This document shows, one piece after another, positions 1 through 12,100 of a DNA stretch of 64,000 nt. Every line of letters starts with the position of its first letter. The first letter of the stretch is position 1. Made by a program: the position numbers and the translations under genes. The notes under the pieces are model-generated. The model ran no database searches and was not told the DNA's origin. It was given only the letters and a program-made list of their open reading frames with translations. Where the stretch lies: the NCBI GenBank assembly GCA_963971285.1, contig OZ020254.1, forward strand, positions 1,984,001 through 2,048,000, in the 5' to 3' direction. The stretch is from Astropecten irregularis (lineage: Eukaryota; Echinodermata; Asteroidea; Paxillosida; Astropectinidae).

Positions 1-2205
1 CTAAAAATGGGACACGTTTCACTTGCAGCAAGCTTGGTTTTGCGGCCAGGAAAGACGGGTTTCATTCCACGGTAAAGTTGCGTCATTATGACGTTATTCA
101 TAAATGACGACATTTTTTTTTATTCACATGATTGTGACCGTTACATTGCGCTTTATGTGCACACAAAACAGTGATGACTTTGATGATTTGCGAATTTCAA
201 ACTCATAACTTTCTTTTTTATTATACCAACGTAGCCATGTTTTAATGGCAAAATGTTACCGTATAAAGTATATTATACGTATATTGTATATGAATCCCAT
301 GGCTTCATGAAATGGTAATGTTTCGTTTATTAAAGTTATTGTTTTAATGTATTGGTAATTAAAAAGTGTTTCTAAACGAAAAAAAAACATATCAAAAGTT
401 TAAAGATACAGTACAGGAATGGTAAAATAATTTTTTTTTTAAAGATTATTCTCAAAAATATTTCACTTCGTGAGAAAAATTAACATCACCTTTGATGAAA
501 CCTTATGGTTTAGTTTTATCGTAAAATATACATTTTGAAAACTATAGATGGTTGGAATTATCGCTGTCCAAAATTGACCAATGCTGTAATATACCTTTAA
601 CATTTTGTAACGTTTGCTTACACGTGAAATAACTTCATGCATCTCGAAAAATATGTTTCAAAATGGCAACAGTCCCTTTGAACTCTCAGTTGATTTGAAA
701 TAATTCGAAATTTTTCCAGCCGAAATTTCAATTCTATATTTTTATCAAGTTATTTCAGCACTTTCAATTGGGCCGTTGACCTCTCTTGTTAATAATCAAG
801 ACAGTTTATACGACCTTTCGAGATACTAGTAAGATTAAAATCAGATTAATTTGTACTGAAAATTAAAGATGGATAACATATCACCAACTGCCGATTACCA
901 AAAGGATTTACCGGTATTTCATTTTCATGAATTATTATTATTGCTTTTAATAACCTTTTTATACAAGTTGTTTTATGATGATATAAATGTATGTATCGTT
1001 TGTGTACCTTTAGTTTGACATACTGGATCTATATTTCATGGGCTGTATGGGTTTGTCAAAAATATTTACATTCAGACATATTAAGTTTTATAATGCAATT
1101 TTCATCAATTGCATTTCCATCGAAAGCAACCGAAAATCGTATCAATTCTCATCAGGTTTAATTGTTTCAGCAAACACTTAAAACAAAGTATGACAGGAGA
1201 AACGGTGCTAGAAACACAAATTCTTCATCTTCATTTTCAAACAATAAAAATCATGATAATAATGACAAGATTTAAATATTTGAAAACACCAATTATGCTA
1301 TTGTGCAATAATGTAAGATAGTTTATGTATGGTTGTTTTGTGAAGTTCAGCTGCCGTTACTTTCCAATGTTTATCATAAAGTAAGACACTACAAAATAAT
1401 AATAAAACTGCGGCCTTTATTAAAATATGTGGTGTAAATAATTAATTTTAGAGGTTTTTAATAATCAAACCATTTATTTAAATGTTAATGCTCTATTTTC
1501 TGTGAAACTGTACTAAAACGCCAGAAATCAACCCACGCGCATGGTTTTTGCGCAGTGTCAATTTCATATATTTTTTGTAATGCTATTTTTTATCATAGAC
1601 AATGCACAAAATAATGTTCAGTCCAAAGAGTTAATAACGGTTGTACTAGTAACAGTTGCAGTATGGTTTTGGAATGTAGAATTATATTATTATACGTATT
1701 TAGGAATTTAAGTTACTTTTTACATTTAAGACATATAATTATTCATGCTTCATTAATCGAAATCAACATTGTTAAATGGACAGAATTATATTAATAAACA
1801 GTAAGAATCAGCATATGAATGTTTGGTGTTTCACGTTTCAAGTTTGTTGTATCTGGGATGGATCGTGTTTACTGGAATGTTGTGGGTTGTTAACTAGTAC
1901 CCTAGCCTATGGCACTTTATTTCATGCATACTGGCGCTCAAAAGAACTGGACATTCATTTATATAGGCCTATACAGTTTAGGAAGGGCTACCTCACAAAT
2001 ATAATTTAATTATCCCATTTTCTTTGTCATCCTAATGTATTTATGGGAAGATGTTTTGAGTTTCTTTCTTTTTTTCCAACGAAAAGTCAACTGACCGACA
2101 ACATTTCAATGAATTCACGATCTTGTGAAATATCAGTGGAATAATAATGGTATGTCATTGAGGGGAAATAATTATTTTGACCGCTGTTTTTCGTAAAATT
2201 GCATT
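1..2205. other. AT-rich DNA, no gene seen
   Basis: Only short open frames without domain signals occur here. One TAGGCCTA octamer lies near 1973. No tRNA, rRNA or complete repeat family was recognised before the MITE at 2208. Confidence 0.6.
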
Positions 2206-2207
2206 AA

Positions 2208-2564
2208 TTAAAAGGCGTGTGCAACGTTGGTAAGAATAGCACTCACACTTTGTCTGATCCAACATGTACATTAAATTATAAATTATGCCTGTGAACATTT
2301 GAGCTCAATTGGACATCATTTTGAGTCGAAACTGAATCCGACTAAATTTTTCTTATAAAACAAAAAGAAGGATTTCTTACTGTGCCAAGATCAAAACATG
2401 TTTTTGGTGTTTGTTTTACTCTTTCAGGATAAATATAATGCTCCAATTCAGGCAGAAACATTTCAACGATGTTTCTACCAGCACCATCTTCATATCATGA
2501 AAGTTATATGTAAATATGTGAACATTATTTTCTGGCAAACTAATACAGGCTACATGCCCTTTAA
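2208..2564 (-). mobile_element. MITE family B, reverse copy
   Basis: Reads as B in reverse: CACTCACACTTTGTCTGATC-type right half, GAGCTCAATTGGACATC, then the shared left half with AAGTTATATGTAAAT. Its TTAA at 2561-2564 is shared with the next MITE. Confidence 0.8.
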
Positions 2565-2908
2565 AGGTAGTATCATACTTTGGTAATTAAGGAACAAAAA
2601 CAGAAATTTTCACAGATTTACCTGTAACTTACAAGGTATAAAGATGCTAGTAGAAAACATACCATTAACGTTTTTTTCGCCTGAAATGGTGTATTTATCC
2701 AGAAATTAGTCAAACAACGACAGAAAATAAAAGAGAAAAGACTCAAGAAATACTGGGGATGTTTTTCACTGTTTTCTCAAAAAGTGGGCACCGTATGACA
2801 CTGAAATTTTCACAGATGACTGTTATTGTATTTCCCTTGGTAGTTTTGCCGATGACTCTGTATTTCTTTGATGAAAACAAAAGTAATAATTATGATACAT
2901 GCCTTTAA
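2561..2908 (+). mobile_element. MITE family A, upstream of the mannosidase promoter
   Basis: Starts TTAAAGGTAGTATCATAC and ends ATGATACATGCCTTTAA. It abuts the B copy through one TTAA and ends 50 bases before the candidate TATA box. Confidence 0.85.
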
Positions 2909-2941
2909 AATGTTTTTTTTTCTAATCTGCGAGCGCCCTCT

Positions 2942-2966
2942 ATTGGTTGGTACTAGGTATATATAA
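2942..2966 (+). promoter_or_regulatory. Candidate core promoter of the mannosidase gene (inverted CCAAT plus TATA)
   Basis: ATTGG (inverted CCAAT) at 2942-2946 and TATATATAA at 2958-2966 lie about 175-200 bases before the ATG at 3140, leaving a plausible short 5'UTR. A MITE ends at 2908, only 50 bases upstream of the TATA-like run. No transcript evidence is available; TA runs are common in this AT-rich DNA. Confidence 0.35.
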
Positions 2967-3139
2967 CAATGAACGTGGAATGAGATACAAAAGCAGTGCT
3001 GATTAATTTCAGTTCCGGAAATGAAAGCTATTCTCTGTTTTCTTCTTCAAACAGAGAATCCAGATCTTCAAAATTTTGTCGCAATTGTCCTCTGAATTAA
3101 AGTTGACTACTTCCTCTGCGAAACATAGACGAAGGAACG

Positions 3140-6100
3140 ATGGTATCGGTGTTGGTGTTGGTGGTGGGTGCGTTGGTCTGTGTACCGTGCAGAGCAGCAA
3201 ACACCATGGGGAGCCACGAGCCTGTTGACGGCATTAGTGGTGGCGGTGGTCACGGTGCTGGTGATCACAATGGTGTCATACAGACATTTGTTATTCCACA
3301 TAGTCACATGGATGTGGGCTGGATTTATACCGTACAGGTAAAGCATTGGAATAGCAAGAATCTCTTGTGTGTGTTCACGGTTTTTAGAGCAGTTTCATTT
3401 GCTTAAAAAAAACAAAAAAAAACTTAAAACTAACCTCAATCTGCGACGCGACCTCTGTTGACCCTAACTTTAGTCTGAGTATAAACCAGGACCTTACAAA
3501 TCGTCTTCTTTTTAACATTTGGACATGGTTAGGCGATATATTGGCCCCACGAGTAATAATAGGTGTGTAACTGGGGCCCTTTTTTAATTTTACTTTTTTT
3601 TAGGGTGGACAGTCGGTCCGCTCGGTCGAAACCCCAAAATTCAAAAAGGGAGTTCAGTGCCCCAGTTATTGGGTCTAGGTAGGTGTGTTCGATTACCTCA
3701 CCTCACCTAGGTCGCACCAAGTCAACAACCTCCCCGTACGTCCCCCCCCCCCCCCCCCCCCAGTAGTCTTTGATTGTTTTAAAATCCAGTGCAAAAATGC
3801 CGTTCATGTACATTTAGTCTCGTACCCAGACCCAACAGATGAAGAGATGTATGTGAGTTACTTTAAGTTGTTGAACCTGGGTACCAGACTAACCAGAGGG
3901 GCAGAGTGGACTAATGTACACAAATGTCACAAAATGCACAAATATCAATCATTAAACTAAAAGCAATACAATTTAGGGTAATTGTGGACAAGTGGTTCCT
4001 AAAACTATAGCAACAAGCAGGTAAGAAAATTGTACTTTAAATTCACTGAAATACTGGAGAAATTTCTTCAATCTAGGGTTTTAAGGACTCAGGAACATTT
4101 GCTGAGAGTCAAAAATATCGTTTGGGAGCAGTAGAAGCTATAAAAAGTTGCTTTCCTTTCCTATAACTTCATAGTTTTAGAAACCACTTGTCCTTTCCTT
4201 TATAGTGTTGGGAACCACTTGTCCAGGTATTGATGTATGTGAATGGATGACAATTAAAGGACACTATCTCACCTGTACAGCGTTTTTAATGTGTTTTTTT
4301 TTACAGGAAAGCATGACAGCATATGCAGCAGATGTCTACACAACTGTTGTTGACAGTCTTGTGAAGGACCCCAAGCGTCGTTTCATTGCTGTAGAGCAAG
4401 AGTTCTTCAGACTTTGGTGGACGACCATCGCCAATGATAAGCAAAAGGTTATTCATCATCAACAGACTCATTCATTATTCCTTAATCCTTCTCTTTATTT
4501 GGGTGGTAAGTGCTTTAATATGGCACTTGCCTCTCACCAATGTGGCCCGGGTTCGTTCACAGACATGGGTCATTATGTCATTGGAGCTGAGCATTGGTTC
4601 TCTCTTGGGTTTTCTTTGGACACTTATTGATCTTATGCTGTGCTCCGTGGTCATAAATTATGGGTTGATGTGGCAATCTCGATCAAGATATAGCCGCATT
4701 CTTTGCAATTCAGCATTCCAGCCACGATTGAAGATGATTAGGGGCTTAACAGTACAACATCCCGTGATATGATACATATTACATATCGCTATACTTGGGT
4801 AGCAATACAATACGTATTGCAATACTTGGGTAGCAATATGATACGTAAAAATTACGTATCGCGATACACAGTACCTTGAATACAAAAATTGAAGAACAGT
4901 AATCAACAGAAGATATTATGCACTCTTTGGTGTCATTACCAGAAATAGATAATAATGATAATAGTCCACATTCTGTACATAATAATATTGGGCTTTTATA
5001 TTGCGCAGCTACTATGTGAATATACTCTACTGCACATTTACAAAATTATTATTATCCCCGGTCATCGGGCCATAATTTACATTCCTGAAACCATTTCAAC
5101 TCCCCGGGGAGTATACAGCCCTGGCTACCATATTCAGTGCACAGAGGCTAATCAAACCACAAAGCCATCTCTACCCTTAAAGGTACCCATTTACTCCTGG
5201 GTGAAGACGAGCAATATGTGACAAAGCGTCTTGCCCAAGGACACAAGCGCCATTAATCCACGACTAGTTTCAAACCCACAATCTGTAGATTCACCACAAG
5301 ACTTTGAGTAACACACCAGACCACTTGGCCATCTCCCGTCCCCCATGCACCCTCAGATTCTTGCAGCTGCGTGGAGTCTTGTATTGATTCAGTATCCCTG
5401 TTTCCTTCTCTACAAAACAGAAACAGACTCATCAGTTGATCCAGTCCGGTCAGATGGAGTTTATCATCGGAGGACAGGTCATGCATGATGAAGCTGTCAC
5501 TGAGTACAGCGCCACCATACAACAGATGACAGGTTGGGGCATTTTGGGCTGAGTCATAATCTTTGCAGAACTTTTGAATTAGTAATGATTATAATGATAA
5601 AGACATTTATAATGCGCAACATATCCACCCAGAGGGTTCTCAAGGCGCTTACCATTATTATCCCTAGAGCCAATTTCACCCTCTTGCTTTTTTATTAATT
5701 TTCTTTTTCAGAGGGTCATTCATTTATTTACGAGACCTTCGGAAAGCGCCCACATTTCAGCTGGCACGTCGACCCATTTGGCGCATCATCAGCCACTCCG
5801 ACGCTGTTTGCTCTGATGGGATTCGACGCTCACCTGACGTCGCGCATCGACTACGATCTCAAAGCAAAAATGCAGCAGAGCAAAGGGCTGCAGTTTGTGT
5901 GGCAGGGTTCGCCGTCCCTTGGTACCAGTCAGCGAATCTTCACGCACGTCATGGACCAGTTCAGCTACTGTGTTCCTCCAACACTTCCATTTTCTGACAA
6001 GTAGGCTTAGTTAATTCTTGAAAAATTGACTGGAGTGGGATTCGAACCAGCGATCACTGGAATATCGCACCTGCGCTCTACCAGTTGAGCTATCCAGCCC

Positions 6101-9100
6101 TATGTTGGTGACTTGGCGGTGTCTTTAATGCCGGTTCGAATCCCGCTCCAGTCAACTGGTCAATTATTCTTCATTCACTTTTGAATGACTTAAAATTCAG
6201 TCAGTTTCCCTTGTGGTTATTTGATGATTATAAGTAATAACTCCCATATTTTATACAAGTAATAAACTGCTGCAAACTGCTCATCAGCCAAAATAATGAC
6301 CTAAAATTTATGAAGTGCTTGGACTTAGGAGGGCCTGACTCGTTTCGATCCAAGCAGGATCTTTATCCAAGGCTAAGTGACAAAACAAACATGTAAGTCA
6401 AACATGTAAGTCAAGATAGAATTTAATGCACGAGCAACAAGACAAGAGCTGCTTACCACACTTTACCACAGGCTCCACATGGGTGACTGGATCCTAAACC
6501 ACACATTACCACACAAACCACACTTTGGTAGGTATATTGTGGTATTCAGGATAAACATGTATGGTACACTGTGGCATGAAGTTAGGGTTAAGATTTGATA
6601 TCTGTTTGATTTGACAGGACTGGTTTTTACTGGAATGGCTACGCCGTGTTTCCCAAACCACCTGCGGGCGGTGTGTACCCCCACATGAGCCTCCCGGTCA
6701 CCGATCAGAACATCAAACAGTATGCGGCCACCATGGTTAAGAACATCAAGATGAGAGCTGCCTGGTTCCGGACTCCACAGCTTCTGTGGCCATGGGTAGG
6801 AATTAGGCAGACCATGCTATCTACATTTTTCCTTCATTTACCCCTGTCCTTTTAAAGGTATCATACTTTGGTAAGAAACCAAAACAGAAATGTTCACAGA
6901 TTTACGTATAACTTACAGAGTATGAAGATGGTGGTGGTAGAAATATACCGTTAAAATTTTTCCGCTTGAAATGGTGTATTTATCCAGAAATTTGTGAAAC
7001 AACTGCCGGAAAACTTTTTGACCTTTTAAAAGATCAAAAATAAGAGAGAAAAATACTATTTTCACTGTTTTCTCAAAAAGCGGGCATGGCATGGGACTGA
7101 AAATTTCACAGATGACTGTTACTGTATCTGTCTTGATATTTTGTGTCCATGAATCTGCATTTCTTTGACAAAAACAAAAGTATGATACTACCTTTAAATG
7201 AATATTTACTGGGCTGCTTTATACATTGTTTTTTCCAGGGGACAAAATTAAAAGACCATTTTATGAAACTCAACACATTTCCATAGACATTTTCAATTCG
7301 AATTTATTTTTGATGAATTGCTGATTTATGCTGTCTTTGACCTTTTCCAGGGTTGTGACAAGCAGTTCTTCGATGCAACCATCCAGTTTGAAAACATGGA
7401 CAAACTCATGAACTACATCAATAAGAATTCACAGGAACTGGGCGTCAGTGTGCAGTATGCCACAGTGGGGGAATATTTCGAAGCCATACACAACACCAAT
7501 TTGACCTGGGCTCTCAAACAGGAAGGGGATTTCCTCTCTTATACCTCTGGTAAGATTCAGATGTTGATACACTTAATGATACTGTTGACCTTGTACAGGG
7601 TTTCTCCTGATAACTTATTGATTTCTTTTAAAGCCATTTTTCCCTGTATTAACTTACTTTTTATTGTTACAAATTTTTGGGCATCTCCCACCCCTCGTCA
7701 GGTGTGTTTGGTGTGTTTGCTTGTGTTTGCGTCAGTGTGTGTTCAGCAAACACACCTGACGAGGGGCGGGAGACGCCCGAAAATTTGTAACAATTTAAAA
7801 GTAATTAATACAGGGAAAAATGGCTTTAAAAGAAATCAATAAGTTAAGATTCAGATGGCTTTGACATTATTACTGGCATCGCTATTAAAAAGCCCAAATG
7901 CATTGCTAAACCGGAAAATGCTACGCAAAGTAGCGATCAATTTTTCGTTATAGCGTTTCACTAATGCTTTGCGATCATCGCTACAACCCAAATCCATCGC
8001 TAAATGGAAAATCAATCGCTACTTTACGTAGCATTTTCCGGTTAGCGATGCATTTGGGCTTTATCGCTAAGCATTAGTGAAGTCGGCTCCAGGTCTAGGG
8101 CAAAGGCTAGTGCCAGTCTTTGGAGTTGCTTAAAAAAAAAGAATAATAAAAGCAGAATACCATTTGCAAGCACAGCCTGTAAAACAGATATATTTCACGA
8201 AGATAAAAAATGATTCAATTTTGGGGTTTTTTTTCTGTCTTCGTAGATCCCAACACGGCCTGGACTGGTTTTTACACCTCTCGTGCCAATCTAAAGGGCT
8301 CGGCCCGTCGGGCCCAGTCGACCCTACACGCAGGCGAGACCCTCTTCAGTGTTTACCTCAACCAGCCCGGTCTCAACCACACCGTCAATACAACGCAGGC
8401 TCTGGAGAATCTGGAAGATCTTCGCTGGGCTTCTGCAGAGGTGATTTTTCTGTTCAGAAAAATTCAGATTAAAATCTTCGGTTATTTGTTTGAGGTGTAA
8501 ACATTTAGGCCTTATTAGGGGTCGATTTCATAAAGCCCTACGATTGATCGTAACTCGAGTTAAAAAAGCACTAAAAAGCACTGACTATGCAGTGCTCATG
8601 CAGTGCTCATTTATGTCGGCAAAGAGCAAACCTACTTTGCAAAATCCCTTTGTGATCATTGGCCCTTTGGTAAAGACGGCACTCTTCAAGAAAATACTCC
8701 AAAAGTAAGCCTAATCTTTCTGCAATCTCAAGTCTCGATTCCTCTGTATGTTTCTTTTTACGCTGTCCACTGTTGGACCGGGTGCCCAATTTGTAAAACT
8801 CTTCGCTTACGATAGCAACAATTTTTTGCTTGTGGTTAGCATTTTTCAAAGGAGAGCTGTCTTTCTTGCTATGCTAAGCAAGAACTTCCTGCAGAATGCA
8901 CATGACAATGTGTTAGCAGAAAACAATCAAGGTTAGCCTAGAAATTCTTCGCTAAATGATTAAGCGCTGAAAGTCTTGCTTACGGATTCTTTGAAATAGA
9001 TTTCATGGATAGCAGTGCCGTAAGCACAAAAATAGGCCATAATGGATTCCATGAAATTGGGCCCTGTACTTGCAGCATACAGTTATAACTACAGAGTTAA

Positions 9101-12100
9101 ATTCATGCCTACTGTAAATTTCTTTTGCACTTTTTATCAAATTCATCAGTGAACATTTTCTGACTATGATAAAGTGTGAACCATTCAAAGAGGGGCTCTC
9201 TCTTTTTTAAAACTACCGACATCAAAAATGGGCATCTCTTTGCTTGACAATTAAGGTCCAGCACCACGACGGCGTAACGGGTACGGAGAGCGTCAAAGTG
9301 GCAGCCATGTTTGAGAATCACCTGGGGACGGCCGAGAACAAGACTCTAGCATCCATGAAGGACATGTTCCTAGACCTCATCAAGTTAACGGGAAGAGATG
9401 GCGCCAACCAGGACCTTGTAACATCTATGGGTCCCGACACTGTTCTCGGTAAGACAAATTCTGGACGGTCATTTTCTGTGTGCATCAACAGGTTCCACAC
9501 GTACTCATTCAGCAAGTTTTTGATTTTAATCTTCTCGGATCTCTGTAAAAGGATCGTTTGACCCTTGAACCAGCTCAAGTTTTGTATCGGGAGAGTTATC
9601 CATCCAGGGAGTTATTAATGCCACCCACCATGATGTGACAGGTGTTGCAGTTCATCAACAATGGATTAAATGGAAAGGGTTCGGCAGGACAGTGATCCTC
9701 ATCAGTAGCATTGGCTCCTTCCTTTCTGAATTCATCTTTACACCGATCCAACGGCGTGACATACCATCAGCCATTACTGCAGTGTCTCTGCCTGCCTTTT
9801 AGCTGGCATCAAAAGGATTAACACTCCGCTGCACTCTGTACTCAAGGGTGTACGTCACCTAATCAGGCACCTTGCAGTATAGTTTGTGGCGGAGCAAAAA
9901 TTATTTTGTTGCCGGACAAAAGGCGGGCGGGGACACTGCAGTTATGGCAGGTGTTTCCTACTTCCATGGTTGCGCCGTCGGAGCAATGCCAACTCATGGT
10001 TGGTAGTTGATCTGTTTCTGAGCATTCCATGAATATGTTTGTTTCTATAAAATTGCAGATGCAAGCTCCGATGCGCCCCTGACACCGATCCTGGTGTATA
10101 ATCCACTGGGATGGTCAGTCAAGAGACTGGTGCAGATGAACATCAAGAACCCCAATGTGACTGTCATTGATATCCACGGCAGAGACATCGGGAGCCAGGT
10201 AAGTCATCAACATCATCATTGATCAACAGAGTTCAAATTGCATCGTTCTCAGATAAGGAAAAAAGATGATCAAAAACACGTGATGTCGTGTTGCTGGTAG
10301 CGACGTTTTGGCTGCTGGAAGTGCTAGCTTTTCATCAGGCAACTGAAAAGTGGATGCTACGGTGTCCGTTATATCGTGTTGGTCCACGTCCATCTTCACC
10401 ATACCGTGTTCAGTGGACTTCGGACTGGTCACTGCAGAGGACATTGTACGCCTCACCCTATGGTTAGCTAGGGTCATGTCCTTGGCGTGGTTTCAGCGGT
10501 CTGTGTCCGCGTTCCCCTTACTGTGTTCAGCAGACTGCATAGTTTGCAGATTAATTGATTTGATTAAAAAATGAATGAATAAATAGATAAACTGATTTTA
10601 ACCTTGTGGAATCAAGATTCGTTCCCATTTACAGAACAAAGTTGGTGAAGTTGAGGTACAGATGGATCACCATATATGGCCAATGAACATTTTACATAAG
10701 CCTCACCCCCCCCCCCCCCACCAGCATAGTTCATATGCCATTTGTCAACCATTAAGTTGTTTATATGCATCACGAGAACCAATTCTATAATCTGTTTTAG
10801 AAAAACCCATTTCACTCCTTCCTCTGACAAACCTCTCTGCCCTCAGGTCAACCCACCCCTCAAGCCAGGAGATCCTTACCACCTGTTCTTCTACGCCCAA
10901 CTTGCCCCTCTGAACTTTGACGTCTACTACATCAAGCCCAAGTCAGGGCAACAAGAGGGCGCCGGAGCCCACGTGGGCAGAGTCGAACATCTGGAAGCCG
11001 TACGGATGGATTCGCCGGCGACGTCAAGAGACAAGAATCGCGCGCCCAAAAAGGCGGACGTGAAGAGCATCAGTAATGACTGTTATGAGGTGGTGTATGA
11101 TTCAACGACTAATATGCTGAAAGGAATCACGGACAAGTAGGTTCTTGTCTTCTTAATGGTTTTTGTTGTTGTTTTTTTGCAAACTAAAGAATTGACTGTA
11201 GGAGGATTTGAACCAGTGCCCTCCGGAATACTGCACCGGCGCTCTTACCAACTGAGCTACCCAGCCCTATGTTGGTGGTGTCCCTAATAGTCAAATATCT
11301 TTGTTCGTTTGGCAGTCAGAAGCCATGAAACCACGCACATACTGCTTTGAAATCTTTTATAACCTTTTACCTACTTAACAGCAACCATATTGATGAATTG
11401 TCCGTAAATCCGTCCGTCATTTTTCGTTATCTCACAGGCAAAACAAAAAGACCATATCGATGGAACAAATATTCATGGAGTACTATTCGCATCACAATGT
11501 CCTGTATGGCCCATCATCGGACCTGTATACCTTCCGACCATGGGGTGCGGCACATACTGTTGGATACTCAGTCAAGCTAGATATAGTCACTGGCCCGTAT
11601 GTGAATGAAACTCGACAATCCATCTTTAAGTGAGTCTTTCCTTTTACATTTTTGTGTGAATTTGTTTGTAACAGTAACTTGATTTTTAGAATGAGGTGTC
11701 ATTCTTGCTTGTGTAAATTACCAATGCGTGGGTATTTTAAATGTACAATTCTGTCTTCCAGATTGACACCCAGCGGCCAGGTTCATAGAGCTGCTTAAGC
11801 TTGAAAAGTCGTCCTTGATCAAACAGGATTACCAACCAAATTTTTAGGCTTTTGACTTGAATATTCGGACATTGTTTGCTGAGCATAACATTCACAAGGA
11901 GTTTTGGCTGGCATACTGATTTTTTTTACCAAGGTTTTTGCTGCTTTAGCAAATTTTGGTGCTTAAGCAGTTCTATGAAATTGGCCCATTGGCCAATAGC
12001 TCTGCTTATCGTAACCTGCCGTCTATTTATCTTTCTGGTGTTTTTGCCCATGAATTTGCATTTCTTCGACAAAAACCGAAGTATGATATTACCTTCAAAC

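Noticed and set aside
6028-6110. Functional tRNA genes at the SINE-C, SINE-A and SINE-B heads
   Set aside because: Box A and B are present but the acceptor and anticodon arms do not pair well, and the heads recur with attached SINE bodies.
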